Shown here piece by piece: positions 1 through 7,322 of a DNA stretch of 12,785 nucleotides; the first letter of the stretch is position 1; every line of letters begins with the position of its first letter. The notes under the pieces are model-generated. The model saw nothing but the letters and a program-made list of their open reading frames with translations. It was not told the origin of the DNA and did not search any database. The DNA is taken from assembly GCA_024196135.1 (NCBI GenBank), contig JAMQCK010001041.1, positions 1 to 12,785 of the forward strand. The letters are read 5' to 3'. The DNA comes from Pleurotus ostreatus/Saccharomyces cerevisiae fusant (taxonomy: Eukaryota > Opisthokonta). Made by a program: the position numbers and the translations under genes.

Positions 1-633
1 CGTGCAACGTGCACAAGACATGCAGATATGTTTCCCCTTTCTTTCCTTTTGTTTCCGATACTTTACTTACTTTTACGAACTCATTCTTCTCTTTCCGCAT
101 TTCCGGTGTTTCCGCACTCGCAGTTACTTTCCGCTTCGCACATTGTTTCCGACTCGGATTCCCGCTTACCGTTTTACCGTCTTATCTTTGCTCATCCTCC
201 CCTCATCCTTTCGCCATCGCACGTATTACTGCGCCCGCTACTTATCGCTAGTTTACCAAGATCCGAAAGCACAATTTCCACATGGACTCGTACTTATCCT
301 TACTCCGCCCACATGCATCGGATTCCGATGCATCGCACTTACTACTCGTATATAAGCTGGCTAGCTGCTCCTAGATAGCCAGCGGAAATATCAACTTGGT
401 TTTCCCTCGAACAACCTGCCTTCTCTCAACTCCATCCTCTCTTAACTCTCCTCCCGCGTATCCGCCCGGAACTCCGGCCGGAAACGTGCGGACTTCATCT
501 CGCATCCTTGTTTCTCAACGGAGCGCAGAGACATTTGAACGGCGTCGTCTCTTATAGACGTTCGCAACGCGTTCCAATCTGCTGGGCATGCCATACCTAA
601 CACACATGCAAGTGCCCATCCTTTATCAGCCAT
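1..633. other. Non-coding flank with TATA-like element and hairpins
   Basis: No convincing gene is seen here. The first 270 bases are pyrimidine-rich on the plus strand (many TTTCC and CTTAC runs), and the open frames look like products of that bias. At 313-333 there is a perfect inverted repeat with 10-base arms (ATGCATCGGA) around one base. At 349-355 there is a TATATAA motif, followed at 356-383 by a hairpin with 8-base arms (GCTGGCTA / TAGCCAGC). The stretch lies just downstream, in the minus sense, of the copia pol remnant, so it may hold that element's 3' untranslated region and eroded LTR. I could not find clear TGTTG...CAACA ends to prove it. Confidence 0.5.
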
Positions 634-1508
634 CTAGGACAAGTAGAACTCGAGTGCCAGCTGTGATCTGCACTTCAGGAATAGAGTGCGCCCTAAGTTC
701 TTGGTGAACAAATCCGCAGGGTTGTTAGAGCCGTCTATAAAAAATAACTCAACCTCCTCGACCAGCTCGCAGATGTAGGGATAACGGATGTCAATGTGTT
801 TCATCCAGCGGTCTCAATAGGCGTTAGAGCCTGTGAAGATAGAGCTCTGGTTGTCACCGCAGATAGGTACGGGAACAGTGACTGTGCGCTTGAGTTCTGC
901 AAGGACACTCTTGAGCCACATCACCTGGCAGCTACAATCAGAGAGCGCCATGTACTCTGCTTTGGTCAAAGATAACGTGACAGTGCGCTGAAGTCTAGAC
1001 TGCCAGCAGATGTTCCCATCTGCTAACTTCATGAAGGAGCCGGTGGTTGATCGCCTCTTGATTGGATCGGAAGCCCAATCCAAAGTCAGTGTACGCAATC
1101 AGTCCACCATTGGATTTGCCATCAAAGACAAGTGCGTAATCCCTGGTACCAGCCAGATAGTGACAGATATACAGCACTTTGTGGAGGTGATCCTGAGAAG
1201 GATTGGCAGCAAACTGTGACAACTTGGTCACTGCAAACACAATGTCAGAGTGAGTGCCCAACATGATGAAGAGAAGTGATCCAATAACCGATTGGAACTT
1301 GTGACAGAGCTTGAGATCAATACCATCCTCATTCGGCATTGGAACATAGCCAGCTGGGAGAGGGGTCAATGTGAACTTGCAGTTCTGCATCCCAAAACAC
1401 TGCAGCACCTTATCGAGATACGGTATCTGATTGAGCTTGATCTTAGATCTGTCATGAGTGATGTGCATGCATAGGAACTCCTCAGGCCCCAGTCAGCAAC
1501 TGAAATCA
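634..1508 (-). pseudogene. Ty1/copia pol remnant: end of reverse transcriptase, RNase H and C-terminus
   Basis: This is the C-terminal third of a copia polyprotein, which copies element RNA into DNA and degrades the RNA strand. Reading leftward, recognisable segments are GPEEFLCMHITHDRSK, LPAGYVPMPNEDG, VIGSLLFIMLGTHSDIVFAV and SQFAANPSQDHLHKVLYICH. RNase H follows, with AYTD, DWASDPIKRRSTTG, a TVTLSLTKAEYMALSDC stretch and CGDNQSS, so its acidic residues remain. The tail has the conserved ADLFTKNLGR and stops at the TAG complementary to 634-636. It is broken: an extra base near 1081-1085 shifts the frame between AYTD and DWAS, a TGA follows GSNAY near 813, and a missing base near 1490 breaks the join to VADLGP. 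Homology fades near 1508, so gag, integrase and most of the reverse transcriptase are absent. Confidence 0.93.
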
Positions 1509-1709
1509 GCCCAAGTCAAGTCAAGTGCAGCCACCCACGTGCTGCGCAGAAGTCGGGGGTGAATGCGGGAAGTCCCGCGCGAAATCCGACGGTTGCGGCG
1601 GACTTTGCCGACTGACTGTACAGTTAATCTCGCGGCGCGGGTGCGCGACCTCTACGTAGCGTGTGTACTGTTTTCTCATCTCCTCTCCCTCCCTCTCTGT
1701 CGTTGAAGG
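1509..1709. other. Intergenic stretch upstream of the Myb/SANT-like gene
   Basis: GC-rich sequence with CACGTG at 1538-1543, then a pyrimidine-rich run (about 1677-1700) just before the chosen start codon. Such CT-rich leaders are common upstream of fungal start codons. No open frame with recognisable content is seen. It probably holds the promoter of the next gene and the break point of the copia remnant. Confidence 0.4.
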
Positions 1710-2766
1710 ATGGGTCAAAGCGACTGCGCCGTCTGGGTCCCTGACCAGGATCATTTCCTCCTTGGAGTTCTTCAAGAACACAAGGATGGAGGGTTCCAGG
1801 GACACAACGGTGGCTTTCGTCAAGACGCCTTCAACAATGCCATCGATCGCCTCGCAGTGGACTAGCAGGCCAAGATCCGGGACGATCCCTCCCTTCGCTA
1901 CCAAGGCCCACAGAAAACCGGTAAGATGTGCAAGAACCGGTACTCAACGGTAAGATCAGTACAATTTTGCCTTTTCCCCCTTGTTGATTTGTTTTTTCAG
2001 CTGAAGACAGAGCACAACACTGTCAAGATGTTGCAGGGCTACTCTGGCTTCGGCTGGGACGCGCAACAGAGTGTTGTTACTGCCCCTCCTGCGGTGTGGG
2101 TGCAGTTACTTGCGGTGCACCATCTTTTTGCTTTTATTCGCGCTTGTACTAACATTTGGAAGAGTCTCGGGAATGAGAAGCACTTTGGGAAGTGGAAGAC
2201 GAAGTCGTTCCCGTACATGGACGACATGGACTATCTTGTTGATGGTCAAGCTATGACGGGGGCCGCCGCCTTCCACCCTGCTGCCGGCATTGTGCATGTC
2301 CTTGCCCCCACCTCCGCTCCTGCTGCTTCTCACCCCCCTGCCCCTCAGGCAGACGCTGAGAGGGACAAGAACAAGGGTGGGGATGAGGACAATGTGCTGG
2401 ATGGTGGGCTCGACAACGAGGCAAACATCCAGGTGAGTTTTTGGTGTTATTCAAGTCATCAATGTTGATCTGATCTTCATCTAGCCCTCCCAACTTCCTC
2501 CCCCATCGTCGGCAGCGCCTCCCCACCCCACCCTTCCTTTGTCATCATCATCTACTACCTCTTCCCTGGCCCCAACGTCCTCGATTGTCCGCAAGTATCT
2601 CCACGCTGATCAAGGACCGGATGACGAGCACCCTGCCAAACAACCTCATCGGAGCACCTCACATAGCAAGGGCACCAACTTAGATGCTGCCTTTGCCATG
2701 GCCAGAGCCAATGCCCTTCCTTTTAGCAAACTAACCCTGGTTCAACCAGGCCCTGCATCTGCCTAA
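1710..2766 (+). pseudogene. Myb/SANT-like DNA-binding domain protein, four exons, one premature stop
   Basis: Predicted exons are 1710-1949, 2001-2099, 2163-2432 and 2485-2766, giving 296 residues and a TAA stop. The N-terminal 120 residues fit the Myb/SANT-like fold (Pfam Myb_DNA-bind_3 type): W..DQDHFLLGVLQEHKDGGF, then KTGKMCKNRYSTLKTEHNTV, SGFGWDAQQSVVTAPPAVW and KTKSFPYMDDMDYLVDG. The rest is low-complexity, rich in A, P and S. Introns of 51, 63 and 52 bp have GT-AG ends; the second has a perfect TACTAAC branch point at 2147-2153. Frame is preserved at every junction. The start was chosen because it opens directly on the domain. One in-frame TAG (1863-1865), a likely CAG-to-TAG change, interrupts codon 52. 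Proteins of this type in fungi are often linked to transposons and presumed to bind DNA. The last 9 codons overlap the left arm of the composite element, so the native C-terminus may be lost. Confidence 0.78.
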
Positions 2767-2797
2767 TGCCTGGATATAACCAGGGGGTGGTTAAGGC
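2741..2797 (+). repeat. Left arm of the outer composite element
   Basis: It pairs with 8069-8124 in inverted orientation. It contains two AACCAGG blocks, in opposite partnership with CCTGG/TGGTT blocks, so the arm is itself partly palindromic. It overlaps the last codons of the Myb/SANT-like gene. Confidence 0.6.
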
Positions 2798-2832
2798 AAA
2801 CTGCTCTACAGGGCTGACCAGGAAAAGCTAAT

Positions 2833-2960
2833 ATAGATTAAATGATTATTATGATATATATTGCAGAAAATGGATGGCATCAAGAGTACAATAGAGGTAA
2901 ATAGGAAAATAATAATAATAATATCAACATTAATATAAATTACAATATATTATGAAAGTG
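2833..2960. other. AT-rich spacer with a short TAA microsatellite
   Basis: A strongly AT-rich stretch between the left arm and the tRNA-like segment, with a run of about five AAT units near 2906-2921. It has no coding signal. In the leftward sense the T-runs here could stop a Pol III transcript started at the tRNA-like segment. Confidence 0.6.
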
Positions 2961-3031
2961 TCTACAGCAAGATTTGAGCTAGTAACCTTGTCATTCTCTG
3001 GCGGTGCTCTAACCAACTGAGCCATTAGACC
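2961..3031 (-). repeat. tRNA-like (SINE-type) segment, copy 1
   Basis: In the minus sense it has an A-box match (TGGCTCAGTTGG, complement of 3013-3024), a D-arm that can pair (GCTC...GAGC) and a degraded B-box (AGCTCAAATCT, around 2970-2980). Part of an acceptor stem remains (GTCTA with TAGAC). The anticodon stem does not pair, so it is not a working tRNA. It is about 89% identical to copy 3 over 63 bases (7 differences). Confidence 0.8.
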
Positions 3032-3057
3032 TTGCAGTTTCCAAGAACAGCTGACTA

Positions 3058-3168
3058 TAAACCAAACTAACCTCCCTCACCTTTTCTAACCTTCTAGCCC
3101 TCCCTAACCTTTCCTACCTTCCCAGTTCATCTTCTGTGCTTCTGATATCAAACTCTAACCTCTAACCA
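3058..3168 (+). repeat. Degenerate CCTAACC tract, left part
   Basis: Repeated CTAACC, CCCTAACC and CTTCTAACC units with irregular spacers, resembling the C-strand of a TTAGGG telomere repeat but too degenerate to be a real telomere. Its last 40 bases up to 3189 match 4987-5026 in the inner element at 34 of 40 positions. Confidence 0.75.
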
Positions 3169-3184
3169 ATAAGATAATGAGACA

Positions 3185-3189
3185 GATAT
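3185..3189. repeat. Target-site duplication GATAT, left copy
   Basis: GATAT directly precedes the LTR start (TGTTGGG at 3190). The same five bases directly follow the LTR end at 7116-7120. Five-base duplications are normal for copia integration. Confidence 0.88.
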
Positions 3190-3262
3190 TGTTGGGATTG
3201 GTGTGCTTGGACCGGCCCAATGGGGAAGTCTGCCAAATTAGGTAGTCATTGTTCCTATTGTA
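3190..3262 (+). mobile_element. Solo copia LTR, left part (split by the mariner insertion)
   Basis: It begins TGTTGGGATTGG and continues in 7049-7115 once the mariner element and one TA copy are removed. The rejoined LTR is 140 bp and ends in ACA. It differs from the LTR at 10607-10746 at 8 of 140 positions, 7 of them transitions. No internal copia sequence lies between the GATAT duplications, so this is a solo LTR left by recombination between two LTRs. Confidence 0.92.
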
Positions 3263-3297
3263 AGATAGGTCAGGGAGCCTTCCGACCACATCACGTG
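3263..3297 (+). repeat. Left terminal inverted repeat of the mariner-type element
   Basis: It starts AGATAGGTCAGGGAGCC and matches the complement of 7012-7046 at 32 of 35 positions. The three differences are transitions (G/A). Confidence 0.93.
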
Positions 3298-3709
3298 CCA
3301 GAGCGTGACAGGCGCGCAAAACCCCTCCGGGCACCGTCCCGGGCTGCCTCCCCAGGTTCCGTGACAAGAAATGCCTGATTGGTCACCTAAGAAATGTAGT
3401 TTTTACATTGATCGAGGGGTCTAAATGAGCAAAAAGGGAACCCAACCGACTGCGGGGTTGAAAATGCATTTTCAGTACCCACGAGAAGCGTGATGGTGGG
3501 GGATGCCCTGCCACAAATGCATTTCTGAATCGAGTAAATTACTGGGGCCCTTGCACCTCGACAGAGGGGTATAGGGGACTGATCCGAAGAGAAAATGGGA
3601 AGTACTTTTGTTGATATCCGGCGTAAATAAGGAATATCCTAGTGCAAAGTGACGTGACGTGACGCAATGTGATTGCCCTGACTCTCGCCCGCCCTATCCC
3701 TTGCAAGAC
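3298..3709. other. Leader of the mariner-type element
   Basis: Sub-terminal sequence upstream of the transposase start, with no convincing gene. Two AAATGCATTT palindromes occur near 3464 and 3515, and a short GTGAC tandem (3 units) near 3648-3662. The promoter of the transposase gene should be here, but no clear TATA box was found. Confidence 0.4.
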
Positions 3710-4612
3710 ATGGGAAAGCACAAATTCAACCGTGCCGCAAACCTGGGGCATCACGTGCAGCCCAGAAAGAAGCAGTGCGTGGAATGTGATGTGACAATGG
3801 AGGTGCGATGTCATATGAATGACATGGGCTTCTGTGAAATTGACGTGCCTATTTAGTACGCGTCGGTGGCCAGCGATGACGCACAGAACACGCCGGAGGG
3901 CAGCTGCTATACGTGCCCGTGGTTCTCAGCAAGCAACGACAGCCTCTCTACGTTCTACGGGTCTGAATTATCTCTCAGCAGCGGTGCTCTGAGCTTTCGA
4001 TCCACCCCATACACGAGTCCACCTGCTTCCGAGCCCGGTGAAGCTAGGCCTGCTTGTGATCTCCGTGATGACATGCCCCCTGAATATGATGTATTTGCTG
4101 AGGGCAATCTTTGCAACGCGATGTACGATAACTGAACTGACGACGAAGACAACGACAATCATGATTTGGATGACGACGATGTCTATTACATTCCCAAGAT
4201 CCTGCTACTTGACAAAATCTACATGGCAAAACCCTGGCCTGCAAAAGAATATGCCTTCCCCCCTCCTGTGGAGGATGTGCAACGCGCGCTAGACAAGCTC
4301 CGAGTCCTTCTGCAGCCCCCACAAAAGCCTCGAAAAGTGTACTGTGAGCCTGACCTGGAGGCACACACAAAGACTGCCCTTGTCCAGGTTAAGTACTTCC
4401 TGCAGTGCTATATAGAGCGCACGGCGAAGGCCCCGGGTGACCGTGGGATCTGGACAGCGGCACTTTGTCGGTTGCACAGGCAGACTCGATGGGATCGTTG
4501 GGAACGTACCTTGCGAAGCAAATCCGAGCGTGGGCGCGCCGATATATCTCGTACCGCGAGATCCCCCACTTCTCCTCCCCGCCTGGTCGGGAGCCGTAGC
4601 AGGAAATCCAAG
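3710..4612 (+). pseudogene. N-terminal part of the DDE transposase, disrupted
   Basis: The frame opens at an ATG (MGKHKFNRAANLG) and is acidic and low-complexity in the middle (TDDEDNDNHDLDDDD), as in related fungal transposases. An intron at 3803-3856 (GTGCGA...TTTAG, 54 bp) removes the TAG at 3854. It continues with PVEDVQRALDKLRVLLQPP and a helical stretch to GIWTAA. Then comes a one-base shift at about 4462-4475, after which the adjacent frame gives SMGSLGTYLAKQIRAWARRY and ISYREIPHF. I recognise this as the segment that normally joins the EDI..AYL helix now at 5337, beyond the inner composite. An in-frame TGA at 4133-4135 (probably CGA originally) and the frameshift make this half non-functional as it stands. 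Together with 5337-6883 it formed one gene. Confidence 0.72.
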
Positions 4613-4689
4613 GCAAATGCCCATGGCCGCAGCCACTGAGGCCAAATGCATTTAGCATGGCTCTAGCCACTGGTGGCTGCTGCCACTGG
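4613..4689 (+). repeat. Left arm of the inner composite element
   Basis: It pairs with 5223-5298. It contains GCCAAATGCATTTAGC and the partly palindromic block GCCACTGGTGGC. GCCACTG occurs several times next to CAAATGCAT, so the arm is internally repetitive. Confidence 0.8.
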
Positions 4690-4820
4690 CAAATGCATCA
4701 CTCTCAACTACCATATTTGGTATCTTGCAACCTAATTAGGATGTGTCTGAGTCATCACTGACAGATTTGTCAGCAGATGGCATCAGGAACAGCTTCAAAA
4801 TGTTGCAAATTAAGAGTAAA

Positions 4821-4890
4821 CACATCAGGGTTTGAACTCCAGACCTTCTGCAGTTAGAGTGGTGCTCTAACCAGCTGAGCCATTGGATTT
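4821..4890 (-). repeat. tRNA-like (SINE-type) segment, copy 2
   Basis: In the minus sense it has an A-box (TGGCTCAGCTGG, complement of 4871-4882), a pairable D-arm (GCTC...GAGC) and a B-box-like AGTTCAAACCC (complement of 4828-4838). The middle is diverged from copies 1 and 3 and gives no proper anticodon stem. It reads outward from the CCTAACC tract toward the left arm, like copy 1. Confidence 0.75.
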
Positions 4891-4931
4891 TGTTTAGCCA
4901 GCAGATGTTTTGCTCTATATCACCCTCCCCC

Positions 4932-5175
4932 ACTGAACCCTTCTAACCCTTCCTAACCCTCCCCACCCTTACTATACCTTACTAGCAAACCCTAACCTCT
5001 AACCAACAAGACAGCAAGACAGATATGACGTCCCTGGCCCTAACCCTAACTCCTAACCCAAAACCCTAACCCTGAACCCTAACCAAACCCTAACCTCCTA
5101 ACCTCCCTAACCCTCCTAACCTCAAACCCTAACCCCTAACCAACCCAAACCAACCCCTAACCCTCCTAACCTACC
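4932..5175 (+). repeat. Degenerate telomere-like CCCTAACC tract
   Basis: This is the longest such tract in the window. It holds several perfect CCCTAA units, including adjacent CCCTAACCCTAA pairs near 5039-5050 and 5062-5073, mixed with CTCCTAACC and AACCAACCC variants. At 4987-5045 it holds the unoccupied form of the site where the solo LTR sits in the outer element. Confidence 0.85.
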
Positions 5176-5222
5176 CTACTTCAGATTGAAAATTTTCACA
5201 AAGTCAGTGATTTTGTGTTTTT

Positions 5223-5298
5223 GCAGTGGCACCAGCCACCAGTGGCTAGAGCCTTGCCAAATGCATTTGGCTTCAGTGGCTGCAGCCATGGCACTTGC
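5223..5298 (-). repeat. Right arm of the inner composite element
   Basis: Inverted copy of 4613-4689, about 88% identical, with the same CAAATGCATTTGG core and GCCACTGGTGGC block. It ends about 40 bases before the first ATG of the transposase core. Confidence 0.8.
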
Positions 5299-5336
5299 GT
5301 ATTACCTCCTTCTACTGGTGGGGTCGGACGAGCTGT

Positions 5337-6883
5337 ATGGACGATGAGGACATCACGCAGTGCATCTGTGCGTACCTCAGGACGAAGGAGCGGTTCACTG
5401 CCCAGGACATAGTCGACTTCTGCTCGACGCCGGAGATGATGGAGCTCCTGAATCGGGACAAGCCGATCAGCCTGGACATGGCGCTCGACTGGCTGAAGCG
5501 GCATGACTACCGCTTCGCCCCGCAGCCGTGCGGCATATATGCAGATGGCCACGAGGACCCTGCGCAGGTTACTTACCGCGTGAAAGTCTATGGACCTGCG
5601 ATCGAGGCCCTCCTGCCGTGCATGCGCAAGTGGGACAGCAAGACGGGGCAGCTCACTGACCCCGTACTCAAGCCAGGCGAGAAAATTGCAGTGCTGTGGT
5701 TCCACGACAAGTCGACCTTCTACGCGCACGATCGGAGGAAACTCCGCTGGGTGCACAAGGACACGAAGCTTAAGCCGTGGGTGAAGGGGGAGGGGCTGTC
5801 CTTGATGGCTGCCAACTCCGTCTCGATGGACTACAGCTGGTTGAAGTCACCCGACGGCACGGACGAGGCGCGCGTGCTTCTACATGCGGGGAAAAATTGT
5901 GATAGCTACTTTGACAGCAACGGGGTCCTGCGTCAATTCCATCGCACAGTTGATCTCGTCAAAGAACACTATCCCAACGAAGAACATATCTGGATCTATG
6001 ACAACGTGCCTACACATGTCAAGCGCCCAGAGGCGTTGCTCTCCGCGAAAGGTCCGTCACGTAAATTCTTTGTTCAGACGACTAAGCTGGATGCGGAGGG
6101 TCGGCCGATGTATGGGACGGATGGGAAACTCACGAAGGAGAAGGTCATCAAGATGCAGGATACCGAGTGGGATAGGAAAGTGCAGAAGCTGTACTTTGAT
6201 GAGGAGCCGGGGGTGGGAGCGTCGGACGACGAGAAAGAGCACGCAGGTAAATTCAAGGGCATGCGTCGCCTGCTGGAAGAGCGCGCTCTTTGGCGCGACG
6301 GCATGAAAGCCCAGTGCAAAAAGAAGTTTACGGACTGCCCCGATGATGGGAAGATGGGTAAATTGAATTGTTGGCACCGACGGACCCTGTTCAATCAGCC
6401 GGACTTTGTCAACGTGCGTGGCAGAGTCTCATGTGCTTGCCGACACATCACTGATCACCTGCAGATTCTGACAATTCTCGAGACAACGGCCCAAGGGCGT
6501 GGCGTCACCGTGATCTTCCTCCTGAAGTTCCATTGTGAGCTGAATCCTATCGAGATGTCATGGAGCTACTCGAAGCGCGTCTATTGCGATTTTCCATTTT
6601 CGAAGCGGCAGGACGTCCTGGAAAAGAATGTTGTCCGTTGCCTCGAAGTCGTTCCCCTGATCACGCAACGTCGGTCTGTCATCAATCCACTCGCTACTTG
6701 CCATTGCTGACTCACCGATGCAGACATGTGAACCGGTGCTTGAGATTCACCAGCGCTTATATGAGGGGCCTGAACGGAGACATGGCAGAATGGGCGGTGA
6801 AGAAGTATAGTGGGCACCGAATGGTTCCCAAGAATATTATGGCGCTTTTTGATGAGGAAAATGGCAAGAACACTGATATTTAG
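5337..6883 (+). CDS. DDE transposase core, Tc1/mariner superfamily, three exons
   Basis: Predicted exons are 5337-6413, 6465-6673 and 6724-6883, giving 481 residues. Residues 1-60 are a helix-turn-helix-like region (TAQDIVDFCSTPEMMELL, ISLDMALDWLKRHDYRF). The catalytic triad is visible: D124 in WFHDKSTFYA, D222 in IYDNVPTH and E389 in KFHCELNPIE. D-to-E spacing of 166 is far longer than in classical mariner; the gap holds a Cys-rich insertion (QCKKKFTDCP...NCWHRR, about 326-348) that may bind metal. The tail (RGLNGDMAEWAVKKYSGHR) closes the family pattern. Introns of 51 and 50 bp have GT-AG ends, and the second carries a GCTGAC branch point. It cuts and joins element ends in the nucleus. No stop or frameshift is seen in these exons. 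The ATG at 5337 is only the first available after the inner composite; the original start was at 3710. Activity without the N-terminal part is doubtful. Confidence 0.85.
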
Positions 6884-7011
6884 TAGCTATATACAATAAT
6901 GCGATGCCTGGCTTGAGTTCCGATAGAGGATGTAGCCCCCAACAGGCATAGTGGAATTATGTCCCGAATGGGACAACGGCCGGAGGTTATCCGTCACACA
7001 ATCGTCACAGT
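6884..7011. other. 3' end of the mariner-type element
   Basis: Short untranslated region between the transposase stop (TAG, 6881-6883) and the right inverted repeat. No separate gene is seen. Confidence 0.5.
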
Positions 7012-7046
7012 CATGTGATGCGGTTGGAAGGCTCCCTGACCTATCT
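7012..7046 (-). repeat. Right terminal inverted repeat of the mariner-type element
   Basis: In the minus sense it starts AGATAGGTCAGGGAGCC. It is followed on the plus strand by the duplicated TA (7047-7048) and by the rest of the split LTR. Confidence 0.93.
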
Positions 7047-7115
7047 TACTCTTTGTCTCGAACCACCACCATTCGTGTTCATGTTTGTGTCTGTCGCCAC
7101 TTTTTGCTCTCTACA
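7047..7115 (+). mobile_element. Solo copia LTR, right part
   Basis: It continues the LTR from 3260: TACTCTTTGTC..., with the GAACCACCACCATT block and GTGTCTGTCGCC shared with 10607-10746. It ends CTCTACA at 7115 and is followed by GATAT at 7116-7120, the partner of 3185-3189. Confidence 0.92.
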
Positions 7116-7123
7116 GATATACC

Positions 7124-7262
7124 ATCCCTGGCCCTAACCTTCCTAACCTCTAACCAACGCAACCCTATCTAACCTAACCTCCTAACCCTCCTAATCCTCC
7201 TAACCCCAACTAACTTAGCCTCCTAACCCTCCTAACCTTAAACCCTAACATGCCTAACCTGC
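7124..7262 (+). repeat. Degenerate CCTAACC tract, right part
   Basis: Continuation of the tract interrupted at 3189. Its first bases after the target duplication (CCCTGGCCCTAACC) match 5032-5045 of the inner element. Units are CCTAACC, CCTAACCCT and variants in the same direction as on the left side. Confidence 0.78.
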
Positions 7263-7322
7263 TGTTCTCAAATTTACAAGTCAGCAAAAAGTACTATTGT
7301 ATAGTCCATTCCCCCAACTCAA

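Larger units (their letters stand above)
4613..5298. mobile_element. Inner composite inverted-repeat element inside the transposase gene
   Basis: The arms 4613-4689 and 5223-5298 are inverted repeats with about 88% identity. Between them, in order, are a 140-base spacer, a tRNA-like segment (minus sense, 4821-4890), and a CCTAACC-rich tract (about 4932-5175). Size is about 686 bp with no coding capacity. It separates the N-terminal part of the transposase from the DDE core. A target duplication could not be fixed, and about 40 bases left of the arm (4571-4612) also fail to look like transposase, so the exact left edge is uncertain. It shares its build with the outer element but its arms differ in sequence. 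Confidence 0.75.
3263..7046 (+). mobile_element. Tc1/mariner-superfamily DNA transposon
   Basis: The ends are inverted repeats starting AGATAGGTCAGGGAGCC; 35 terminal bases match with 3 differences, all transitions. The element is flanked by TA on both sides (3261-3262 and 7047-7048), the target and duplication of this superfamily. Its position is exact because the interrupted LTR has an intact relative at 10607-10746 that reads ATTGTACTCTTTG across the site. The element encodes a DDE transposase in the plus sense (3710-6883), split by an inner composite of about 690 bp. Without that guest it is about 3.1 kb. Confidence 0.93.

Noticed and set aside
2..378. Overlapping plus-strand ORFs rich in F, L, S and R
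   Set aside because: Three frames are open together because of pyrimidine-rich sequence. None shows a domain, and no splice or start context supports them.
5030..5175. A real telomere or chromosome end
   Set aside because: The CCCTAA units are degenerate, flanked on both sides by transposon sequence, and occur again in the left and right parts of the outer element. This is an internal tract.
5295..5336. Transposase start at the TTG codon 5295
   Set aside because: The frame is open here, but TTG starts are not expected in a fungus and the stretch borders the end of the inner composite. The original start lies at 3710, and the first ATG in the core frame is at 5337.
3058..7262. CRISPR array
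   Set aside because: The short CCTAACC units have no uniform repeat or spacer length, and the sequence is clearly eukaryotic.
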